A stretch of 64,000 nucleotides of DNA, taken from Cyclobacteriaceae bacterium. GTDB lineage: Bacteria; Bacteroidota; Bacteroidia; Cytophagales; Cyclobacteriaceae. Position 1 is the first letter of the stretch; every line of letters begins with the position of its first letter. Both the position numbers and the translations under genes were made by a program. Of the stretch, positions 56,382 to 64,000 are shown in pieces. The stretch is taken from positions 275,658 through 339,657 of the forward strand of contig JAFIEV010000067.1 of the NCBI GenBank assembly GCA_020832305.1, read 5' to 3'. The notes under the pieces were generated by a model, which was not told where the DNA came from, searched no databases, and saw only the letters and a program-made list of their open reading frames with translations.

Positions 56382-58196
56382 ATGAAAAGATTATCATATA
56401 TTCTCACAATTGTCATTTTACTTTTGCATAGCACAGCTTGTAACGATGACTTTTTAGATTTGCAACCTCTCGACAGGTTTGCTGAATCAGCCGTTTGGAC
56501 CGACCCTGCACTAATTGAAACTTTTGTAAACAATATTTACTTTGGAATACCGCATGGATTCAGCAATCAAATGATGGCTTCATTAACCGATGAATCGATG
56601 TATAATGCCGATTTTGGCAGCAGTAATGTAACCAGAAGCCTTGTAACACCCACGGATTATTACACCTGGGATCTAGACTGGACGGCTCAAGGTTACCGCG
56701 GCAGAACCTGGAACTTTTTGTATAAATACATCAGGTCTACCAATGTATTTTTAAGTAAAATAGATGAAGCTCCATTTGGTGCAGATGAAACATCCTGGAA
56801 AGAAAGAATGAAGGGAGAAGTTTATTTTCTGCGGGCTTATCACTACCATTTACTGGTTGAAATGTACGGTGGGGTACCGATCATTGACAAAGCCTATACG
56901 CTGGATGACGATTTTTTGGTACATAGAAACACCTACGAAGAATGCATCAATTTTATTGTTGCAGACCTCGATAAAGCCGCTGCACTCTTGCCGGTAAACC
57001 ATCCATCGCTTCATAAGGGCAGGGCAACCAAAGGTGCTGCACTGGCCTTGAAATCGAGGGTGCTGTTGCACGCCGCCAGTGATATGCACCATAATTTTGC
57101 CTGGACCAGTGGTTTCTCTAAACCCGAGTTGGTAGGATACACTTCAGGGAGCCAGCAAGCCAGGTATCAGGCTGCCAAGGCTGCCGCAAAAGCAGTTATC
57201 GATCTCGGCGCTTATTCTATGTATAAAGCAGAACCTGGGCCCAACGATTCAACAGCACTTAATTATTCAGAAATTTTTCTTATGAAAGAAAATCCCGAAG
57301 ATATCTTTATTCGCTTTTTCATTCAAAGAACAGATGCTGACTGGGACGGCTACAATCCGGGTTTATATAACAATCCTAACGGTTATCATGGATGGGGCAG
57401 TAATACACCCAACGGACAACTGGTAGATGATTACGAAATGAAAGATGGCAGCAGATTTGACTGGAACAATCCGGTGCATGCCGCCAATCCTTACGCTAAC
57501 CGGGATCCGAGGTTTTACGCAACCATTCTGTACAATGGCGCAAAATGGCGTCAAAGGCCTTCTGATGTAATAGGTATGGACCCTGTAGGCATTATACAAA
57601 CAGGCTTTTGGGAAAGGTGGAATGCCACTACCAATCAGATGGTGGAGGTACCTGGTCTTGATACCAGAAAAAGCCCTATAGAAGACTGGAATGGCACCTA
57701 CACCAGCTATTACCTCCGAAAATTTATAGATCCGACCATCGACGCCCAATACTTTAAGCAAGATCTCCCCTGGCGATTTATCAGATATACCGAAATTATT
57801 CTCAATTATGCTGAAGCATGTCTTGAGCTTGGTGAAGAAGCCGAAGCAAGGCTGTATATCAATATGGTGAGAAGGCGCGCCGGAATGCCGGAAATTAATG
57901 ATAGCGGAGTAGCACTCAGGGCAAGATATCGCAACGAAAGAAGAATAGAACTTGCCTACGAAGATCATAGATATTACGATGTTCGCAGGTGGTTGATTGC
58001 CCATCAAACCATGGGAAATGTACAGGGACTTGAAATCAGGTATAAATTATTGCCAGGAAATATAACCTCCACTATGCCAACCTATACGCGTATAGAGGTG
58101 CAGGACAGGGCATGGCATAACAGGGCCTACCTCTTGCCTATTAGATTGGATGAGATGAACCGAAATAATAATCTGATACAAAATCCTAATTTCTAA
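56382..58196 (+). CDS. SusD/RagB-family glycan-binding lipoprotein
   Basis: A 604-residue surface lipoprotein (lipobox STAC, Cys20) that caps the SusC barrel and binds the glycan. Typical parts are the opening NDDFLDLQPLDRF, the TPR-like GEVYFLRAYHYHLLVEMYGG, the RFIRYTEIILNYAEACLELGE segment and the end LLPIRLDEMNRNNNLIQNPNF. It is paired with SusC, and a strong terminator follows. Confidence 0.95.
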   Translation: MKRLSYILTIVILLLHSTACNDDFLDLQPLDRFAESAVWTDPALIETFVNNIYFGIPHGFSNQMMASLTDESMYNADFGSSNVTRSLVTPTDYYTWDLDWTAQGYRGRTWNFLYKYIRSTNVFLSKIDEAPFGADETSWKERMKGEVYFLRAYHYHLLVEMYGGVPIIDKAYTLDDDFLVHRNTYEECINFIVADLDKAAALLPVNHPSLHKGRATKGAALALKSRVLLHAASDMHHNFAWTSGFSKPELVGYTSGSQQARYQAAKAAAKAVIDLGAYSMYKAEPGPNDSTALNYSEIFLMKENPEDIFIRFFIQRTDADWDGYNPGLYNNPNGYHGWGSNTPNGQLVDDYEMKDGSRFDWNNPVHAANPYANRDPRFYATILYNGAKWRQRPSDVIGMDPVGIIQTGFWERWNATTNQMVEVPGLDTRKSPIEDWNGTYTSYYLRKFIDPTIDAQYFKQDLPWRFIRYTEIILNYAEACLELGEEAEARLYINMVRRRAGMPEINDSGVALRARYRNERRIELAYEDHRYYDVRRWLIAHQTMGNVQGLEIRYKLLPGNITSTMPTYTRIEVQDRAWHNRAYLLPIRLDEMNRNNNLIQNPNF

Positions 58197-58214
58197 TAAA
58201 ATCATTAATTTTTT

Positions 58215-58250
58215 CAGGCCATCCAGCTGATTGGTGGATGGCCTGTTTTT
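58215..58250 (+). terminator. Rho-independent terminator behind susD
   Basis: Perfect 11-bp arms caggccatcca / tggatggcctg with a 9-nt loop and five T, 18 bp after the susD stop. Confidence 0.9.
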
Positions 58251-58323
58251 ATAATCCCCGACTACATTCCCGGTCGTGAAATATACTTTTTCATAAAATT
58301 TTAATTCTAAATCCCTGGCAAGC

Positions 58324-60747
58324 ATGTACCGACTTTTTTTTGTTACTTACCTATGCTTATTATCTTATGCCCTTACTGCTCAAAATCTCATGCATAGAGA
58401 AAATTTGATTAACCATGATTGGCATTTCCACAGAGGAGGCGCTTTGGGCGCTGAAAGCAAAGATTATAACGACGAATCGTGGCGCAGGCTTGATTTACCC
58501 CATGACTGGAGTATAGAAGATATTCCAGGGACAAATTCACCTTTCGATTCGCTCGCAATCAGCCAGGTTAACGGTGGGTTTACCCATGGAGGTACCGCCT
58601 GGTACCGAAAACATCTTATGGTTCCGGCCGAACTGAAAGGCAATAAATTCATTCTTCAGTTTGACGGGGTTTACATGAATGCGCACGTATGGGTAAATGG
58701 GAAATTCGTTGGCAAACACCCTTATGGCTATTCAACCTTCTGGTTTGACCTAACCCAGTTCTGTATTCCCGGGGAAGATAATGTGATCGCTGTAAAAGTA
58801 ATGAACGAAGGTGAAAACAGCCGTTGGTATTCAGGGTCGGGCATTTACCGAAATGTATGGTTAAAAGTGCTTAATCCGATTCATATTGCCCAATGGGGAG
58901 TTCAAATATCTACTCCGGTAGTTTCTGCTTCTGAAGCTATTGTGGAAATAAAAACCAACGTAACCAATGATACTAATGAAAATGATGATTGTGTACTAAG
59001 CACCAAAATTTACGATAATGCAAAGAGGGAAGTGGGTAGCTCAAAGATTGCAATGAATATAAATAGCAATCATTCTTCCCTGCATCAGCAAAGAATAACC
59101 ATTGACAAACCTGCCTTGTGGTCAACCGCTAATCCAAATCTTTACACCGCTGTCTCTGAAATACTTAAGAATGACAAGGTTATAGATCAAACTGAAACCA
59201 GTTTCGGCATCAGAAGCATATCTTACGATACCGAGCACGGCTTCCGTCTAAACGGAGAAGTACTGCTGATGAAAGGGGGCTGTATACACCATGATAACGG
59301 ACCCTTGGGCGCAAAGGCATATGATCGCGCCGAAGAAAGGAAAATTGAATTGTTAAAGGCATCGGGATATAATGCCGTCAGGTCGGCCCACAATCCCCCT
59401 TCGACAGCCTTACTTAATGCATGTGATAAATTGGGCATGCTGGTAATCAATGAAGCATTTGATATGTGGAGCGAAGCTAAAAACCCACATGATTACCACC
59501 TGTATTTTGAAGATTGGTGGAAAAAGGATATAGAAAATATGGTGCTGAGAGATTTTAACCACCCATCAGTGATCATGTGGAGCACGGGAAATGAAATACC
59601 TGAAAGAGGTAAACCAAAAGGTGCGGAAATTTCAAAGAACTTATCAGATTATGTAAAATCACTGGACAACACCCGACCCGTAACGGCAGCTGTAAATGGT
59701 CTTTCCCCTGATAAAGATCCTTATTTTGCCACACTTGATCTGGCAGGCTACAACTATCCTGTTGGTGGTGACCATAATAAAACAAGCATTTATGAAATTG
59801 ATCATCAACGTGTTAATGATCGAATTATGTATTGCTCTGAATCGTATCCGCTGGAGGCATTTGGCAGTTGGATGAGCGTGTTGGATTTGCCATATGTTTT
59901 CGGTGATTTTGTATGGACAGCATTTGACTACCTTGGTGAGGCCAGCATCGGGTGGAGAGGATATATGCAAAAAAATGATTTTTACCCCTGGAACATCGCC
60001 TGGTGTGGCGATCTCGATATCTGTGGCTGGAAAAGGCCTCAATCTTACTACCGGGATGTTTTGTGGAAAGAAAATCAAATTTCAATTTTTGTTGCACCGC
60101 CGACACCCACATTTCCTGAAAACCCAGAAAGGGAATCATGGTCTAAATGGCATTGGCATGATGTGGTGGCAGACTGGAACTGGCAGGGACATGAAGGCAA
60201 AATTATGGAAGTAATTGTATACTCTTCCTGTGAGGTGGTCGAGTTGTTTCAAAATGGCAAATCAATGGGCAAAAAAAACAACAACCGAAGTAATGAATTT
60301 AAAACCACATGGTCTGTTCCTTATTCTTCGGGTGAATTAAAGGCAATAGGATATAAAGGCCGAAAAAAAGCCAGTCAATCGAGTTTAACTACGGCTACGA
60401 TACCAGAAAAAATTGCGATGTCTGCAGACAGGAATATCATAACCGCAAATGGCAAAGATTTAAGCTATGTTACAGTAGAGCTGATCGACAAAAATGGAGT
60501 AAGGCATCCCAAAGCTGAAAATTTGATCTCCTTCGAAATAGAAGGACCTGGTGAAATTATATCTATTGCCAATGCTAATCCTGTAAGTACCGAAAGCTAT
60601 ATGCAACCAATGCGAAAAACCTGGCAAGGCCGGGCTATGGTAATTATTAAATCAGGGCAATCGGATGGAGTTATAAGGTTAAAAGCTCATTCAGAAGGCC
60701 TTGAAGCAGCTACAATTGAGATTTCAATTTCTAAACCTTCTGAATAA
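58324..60747 (+). CDS. Glycoside hydrolase family 2 (beta-galactosidase-like)
   Basis: An 807-residue exported enzyme (signal peptide ending LTAQ). Sugar-binding jelly roll (NLINHDWHFHRGGA...WRRLDLPHDWSIED), immunoglobulin-like domain, TIM barrel from about 305, then C-terminal Ig-like domains including DUF4982/BIG2-like modules. GH2 motifs: RSAHNPPSTALLNACDKLGMLVINEAFDMW, acid/base Glu in WSTGNEIPERG, and the presumed nucleophile Glu in YCSESYPLEAF. Retaining GH2 exo-enzymes of this shape include beta-galactosidases and related glycosidases. The precise sugar is not decidable. It lies behind the susCD terminator, so it may have its own promoter or rely on read-through. Confidence 0.93.
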   Translation: MYRLFFVTYLCLLSYALTAQNLMHRENLINHDWHFHRGGALGAESKDYNDESWRRLDLPHDWSIEDIPGTNSPFDSLAISQVNGGFTHGGTAWYRKHLMVPAELKGNKFILQFDGVYMNAHVWVNGKFVGKHPYGYSTFWFDLTQFCIPGEDNVIAVKVMNEGENSRWYSGSGIYRNVWLKVLNPIHIAQWGVQISTPVVSASEAIVEIKTNVTNDTNENDDCVLSTKIYDNAKREVGSSKIAMNINSNHSSLHQQRITIDKPALWSTANPNLYTAVSEILKNDKVIDQTETSFGIRSISYDTEHGFRLNGEVLLMKGGCIHHDNGPLGAKAYDRAEERKIELLKASGYNAVRSAHNPPSTALLNACDKLGMLVINEAFDMWSEAKNPHDYHLYFEDWWKKDIENMVLRDFNHPSVIMWSTGNEIPERGKPKGAEISKNLSDYVKSLDNTRPVTAAVNGLSPDKDPYFATLDLAGYNYPVGGDHNKTSIYEIDHQRVNDRIMYCSESYPLEAFGSWMSVLDLPYVFGDFVWTAFDYLGEASIGWRGYMQKNDFYPWNIAWCGDLDICGWKRPQSYYRDVLWKENQISIFVAPPTPTFPENPERESWSKWHWHDVVADWNWQGHEGKIMEVIVYSSCEVVELFQNGKSMGKKNNNRSNEFKTTWSVPYSSGELKAIGYKGRKKASQSSLTTATIPEKIAMSADRNIITANGKDLSYVTVELIDKNGVRHPKAENLISFEIEGPGEIISIANANPVSTESYMQPMRKTWQGRAMVIIKSGQSDGVIRLKAHSEGLEAATIEISISKPSE

Positions 60748-60782
60748 AACTTAATCCCTTGCATTAAAAAACGATCTGTCTT

Positions 60783-63449
60783 TCAAATGGTAAATACGTA
60801 TTTACCCGCTGTCAGCTCAAAAGTTTTCACAGGCCCAAACTCTCTGGTAGGAGAATTCTTTTCATCCTGCAAGTTTGCAGTTGCAGGTAGTTTTACCCAC
60901 GCACTGCTATTTGGAGGAATGACTATTTCATAAATAATATTGTCATTTTCTCTTTTCCAGGAAGAAACAATCTCGCCATACGGACCATGGTGCTTTGCGG
61001 TGAAATGCTCAAGACCCTTCACAAAATGGGGTTGCAAAAGTATATTCTTAAATCCCGGCTGTGAAGGATCGGGTTTAATGCCGCCAAGAGCTTTAAAAAA
61101 CCAGGCATTGACCTCACCAAACATAATGTGATTCAGGGATATATCCCTCCCTGCCTCAATATCCCAGTTTTCATAAAAAGTGGTAGCGCCATTCACGATC
61201 CACCATCCCCAGGAAGGATAGGTTTCCCGCGATGCCAGTGTATAAGCCAGTTCTGCATAACCATTTTCACTAAGTGCGTTTAAAATGGCTTTGGTCCCCA
61301 ACAATCCCACATCCATTTGATTTCCATCTGCAGCAATTCTGGCTGCCAGATTAGCTGCAACTTTTTCAATTTCACCTTCTTCTACCAGCCCCCACATCAG
61401 TGGCACGCTTAATTCAGTTTGCAAACCGCCGGCATAGATACCCTTTTCACGGTTGTAAAATTTATCATTAAAAGCTTTTCGTATTTTCTCTGACAATGCC
61501 TCATATTTTGCTGCATCTTCCCTCTTGCCAAAAAGTCTGGCTGCTTCCATTAAAATCCTGACATCGGTATAGTAATAGGCGGTAGAAGTAAGCTCAACAT
61601 TCGCCCGCGATTTTACCGGAACCCAATCGCCCAATCCCCAGGTAGTCAGGCCTGAAGGATAGTTGTAATTAATATAATCTACATAGCGCCTGATGTTGTC
61701 GTAGCATTCTTCCAATAAACGGGTGTCACCATAAAACAGGTAGATGTTCCATGGGATCAGCGCAATGGTGCTGGTCCAATCGGGGCCATTGGCCCAGTGG
61801 TAACCCCAGCCGGATGTCGGGATAATGGCAGGAAGCACCCCGTTGGGCTGTTGTTCATCGCGGTGATCGGCAAGCCATTTTTCATATACGGTTATGCCAT
61901 CAAAATTATACAAAGCGGTTTCAATGGCTATATGTGCATCTCCTGTCCACCCGTTCTTTTCACGTTGGGGACAGTCGGTGGGGTAACCATGCAAATTTGA
62001 TAAGTACGAATTATTGGATGCCCACCATATTTTTTCGATTAGAGGATTCGATGATTGAATGGAACCCCTTGCAGGCACATCACTGTGCAAAAAATAGGCT
62101 GTAATATCAAATTCAATGGGGCCAGTAGAGCGAATTTCGGCATATTGAAATCCCTTGTAGTTAAATTTGGGCCGAAATACCTCTTCTCCCCTTCCCCGAA
62201 GAATGTAAATGTCGGTTTGAAACGGATCACTGTTATCAATGGGTCTGTAATGTGCATTAATATTTGACATATCCAGGCTGCCATCCTTATTGAGTCTTTC
62301 GGCATGTTCAACTTCGATGACAGTTCCTTCAGGACCGCTTATGGCGAATTCTGTGATACCGGCAATGTTTCTTCCAAAATCTACAATCCATCGATTTTTT
62401 CCATTGGGAGTAATACTGATTGGATCGATTTTCTGCGTTAGCCGGATGGGATGCATGGCCTGAGAAACGATATGCTGGCTGGGGGCTGGCACCAAAATAC
62501 TGTTTTTCCATCCTGATTCATCGAAACCAGCCTGGTGCCAGTGATCTTGCTCTTTTCTGCCATCGTGATGCTCTGCTGTATAAATGCTGTTAAAAACCAC
62601 TACCCCATCAGAAGTTTTCCAATCCTTGTCAGAGCTGATAATCTCTTTTGATCCGTCTTCATATTCAATGTGAAGGTCCAAACAAAAAGAAGGCCTCCCC
62701 CGCCATGGAGCTTCGTGAAAATACCAGACTGCGGTAGATTGGTGATTATACCAGCCGTTGCCAAGTATAATGCCAAGGGCGTTTTTTCCTGTGGATAGCA
62801 ATTCCGTTACATCATGGCTGAGATAAAGAATTCGTCTGTCGAAACGGGTATACATAGGGTCGAGGAAGTGATCTCCAACTTTTCGGCCATTGACAAACAT
62901 TTCAAACAATCCGGCGGCGGCAATATAAGCCGTAGCTTTTTGCACCTTTTTATCTATACCGAACTCTTTTCTGAAGTATGGCGCTTCTTTTTTATGAATA
63001 TCGCGTGTATCAGATATCCAGGCTCCTTTCCAGTTTGAGGCTGTCTGAAGGCCTGTGGTAAAAAAGGCTGTCTCAGATGGTGCTGAAGGCCTGCCGTTTG
63101 CATCCCAGATGCGCACTTTCCAGTAATAGATAGTATTCGCATCAAGTTTTGGCCCTTGATAACTTACCAGCATTCGGTCAGATGCCACCACCCCGCTGTT
63201 CCAAAGTACGTTTTGTCCATCTTCTACCTTTGCTGCATCGGCATCTAACCATATTTGCCATGCACTCTGCCTGGCTCCTTTTCTGCCATCCTCCATTTTC
63301 CAGGCGAGTCGCGGGTTTGGCACATCTATACCCATCGGATTGTGGAGATGCTCACAAGTGAGCTGCAGAACCGAACTTTCTTCAGACCGAAAGTCACAGG
63401 AATAAAATGTAAAGAGGGCCAATAGCCCTAAAACCAGTGATTTGTACAT
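60783..63449 (-). CDS. Glycoside hydrolase family 78 alpha-L-rhamnosidase, lipoprotein
   Basis: An 888-residue lipoprotein (FYSC, Cys18). An Fn3-like N-domain (LTCEHLHNPMGIDVPNPRLAW) is followed by the rhamnosidase carbohydrate-binding domains (FRKEFGIDKKVQKATAYIAA; GWYNHQSTAVWYFHEAPW). The (alpha/alpha)6 catalytic barrel has the family motif DCPQREKNGWTGDAH (general acid Glu). A C-terminal beta-sandwich completes it. It removes terminal alpha-L-rhamnose. It converges with the GH2 gene with 35 bp between the stops, so it is transcribed apart from it but likely serves the same PUL. ATG 63449 precedes the signal peptide; an upstream extension is not signal-like. Confidence 0.94.
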   Translation of the reverse strand: MYKSLVLGLLALFTFYSCDFRSEESSVLQLTCEHLHNPMGIDVPNPRLAWKMEDGRKGARQSAWQIWLDADAAKVEDGQNVLWNSGVVASDRMLVSYQGPKLDANTIYYWKVRIWDANGRPSAPSETAFFTTGLQTASNWKGAWISDTRDIHKKEAPYFRKEFGIDKKVQKATAYIAAAGLFEMFVNGRKVGDHFLDPMYTRFDRRILYLSHDVTELLSTGKNALGIILGNGWYNHQSTAVWYFHEAPWRGRPSFCLDLHIEYEDGSKEIISSDKDWKTSDGVVVFNSIYTAEHHDGRKEQDHWHQAGFDESGWKNSILVPAPSQHIVSQAMHPIRLTQKIDPISITPNGKNRWIVDFGRNIAGITEFAISGPEGTVIEVEHAERLNKDGSLDMSNINAHYRPIDNSDPFQTDIYILRGRGEEVFRPKFNYKGFQYAEIRSTGPIEFDITAYFLHSDVPARGSIQSSNPLIEKIWWASNNSYLSNLHGYPTDCPQREKNGWTGDAHIAIETALYNFDGITVYEKWLADHRDEQQPNGVLPAIIPTSGWGYHWANGPDWTSTIALIPWNIYLFYGDTRLLEECYDNIRRYVDYINYNYPSGLTTWGLGDWVPVKSRANVELTSTAYYYTDVRILMEAARLFGKREDAAKYEALSEKIRKAFNDKFYNREKGIYAGGLQTELSVPLMWGLVEEGEIEKVAANLAARIAADGNQMDVGLLGTKAILNALSENGYAELAYTLASRETYPSWGWWIVNGATTFYENWDIEAGRDISLNHIMFGEVNAWFFKALGGIKPDPSQPGFKNILLQPHFVKGLEHFTAKHHGPYGEIVSSWKRENDNIIYEIVIPPNSSAWVKLPATANLQDEKNSPTREFGPVKTFELTAGKYVFTI

Positions 63450-63547
63450 GGGTAAATATGTTTTATCAAATGTACTTGTTTTAGGGTAAAAGAGGCAATC
63501 AGATTTTATGGGTTTTTTAGATAAAGTTTGGTCTATAGTTTCCCAGC

Positions 63548-64000
63548 CCCTGTTGTTGTCGTTTTCTCCGACAACCATCCCCATAAAAAAATGAATGTCG
63601 AAACAAAAATATTTCCCTCAATGGTTTTATATGTCAGAAGGATCCTGCTTCCAATAGGCATTGCGGGGAGATAAAATCAATAAAAGTCTTTATGCTTTTT
63701 GGTGAAAACACCAAAAAGAGGAAGGGAAGGGAAGACATGGGTTGATGAAAAAACACCAATATGATGAAGGGATAAGAAGGCGTGGGAATGATCATCAAAA
63801 CCCACCCTGTTGGAGGAGTTTTCTCCGACAAGCACCCCCATAAAAAAATGAATGGCGAAACAAAAATATTTCCCTCAATGGTTTTATATGTCAGAAGGAT
63901 CCTGCTTCCAGTAGGCATTGCGGGGAGATAAAATCAATAAAAGTCTTTATGCTTTTTGGTTAAAACACCAAAAAGAGGAAGGGAAGGGAAGACGTGGGTT
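63548..64000. repeat. 257-bp tandem repeat, second copy running off the window
   Basis: Copy 1 spans 63548-63804 and copy 2 begins at 63805 and is still matching at the window end, with exact 257-bp spacing and few differences. Each copy starts with ccctgttg(g/t) plus a tttt-loop hairpin ending ctccgacaa, shared with 36483-36509 and 36619-36645. An internal perfect hairpin ctttttggtg-aaaa-caccaaaaag lies at 63695-63718 in copy 1 and is degraded in copy 2. No gene is credible inside. Confidence 0.9.

Overview
The window looks like chromosomal DNA of a member of the Bacteroidota, probably of the Cytophagales type. The evidence is a SusC/SusD pair with an ECF sigma/FecR pair, a lipoprotein-type TamA paralogue (TamL) overlapping tamB, many lipoproteins and GH92/GH2/GH78 enzymes, Bacteroidota-style -7 boxes (TAnnTTTG), almost no Shine-Dalgarno sequences, and intergenic repeats of a kind I know from this phylum. 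GC content is moderate (about 40%, by eye). No rRNA, tRNA, CRISPR array or complete insertion sequence was found.

Layout. 1-1.8 kb: end of a TlpA-like thioredoxin lipoprotein gene, then bifunctional hisB. 1.8-2.8 kb: a GxxExxY nuclease-fold gene embedded in a 109-bp palindromic repeat array. 2.8-17 kb (minus strand): a housekeeping run of DUF6909-like protein, decayed exonuclease remnant, dipeptide-type ABC ATPase, RNase R, Anbu-like proteasome homologue, TamB and TamL. 17-25 kb: GH92 alpha-mannosidase, a TonB-type outer-membrane receptor, a membrane LytTR regulator and polyphosphate:AMP phosphotransferase. 25-29 kb: repeat-rich spacers around a large Fn3/SUMF1-like lipoprotein, with three 21-bp-phased boxes upstream. 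29-40 kb: 1-Cys peroxiredoxin divergent from OxyR, a two-domain lipoprotein, lipoamide dehydrogenase, MurQ, an unknown protein and groESL. 40-48 kb: an accessory stretch with a Tat-exported TIM-barrel protein, remnants of an AAA ATPase gene and a Fic gene, a membrane-anchored repeat protein, two envelope proteins, a duplicated gene fragment and a multi-hairpin repeat. 48-64 kb: sialidase-like lipoprotein, Kef-type antiporter, then a polysaccharide-utilisation locus (ECF sigma, FecR, SusC, SusD, GH2, GH78), ending in a 257-bp tandem repeat.

How the genes work together. TamL/TamB build the outer membrane. The ECF/FecR/SusC (with STN domain) chain is a standard transmembrane signalling route for a glycan. 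The neighbouring GH2 and GH78 enzymes suggest a rhamnose- and galactoside-containing glycan. OxyR with its divergent peroxiredoxin is a peroxide-response pair. The least explained material is the repeat/GxxExxY unit, the phased boxes at 28.4 kb, the DUF6909-like protein, and the 41-47 kb region of decayed genes and structured repeats. No complete new defence or mobile system is visible, so claims of novelty are kept modest.
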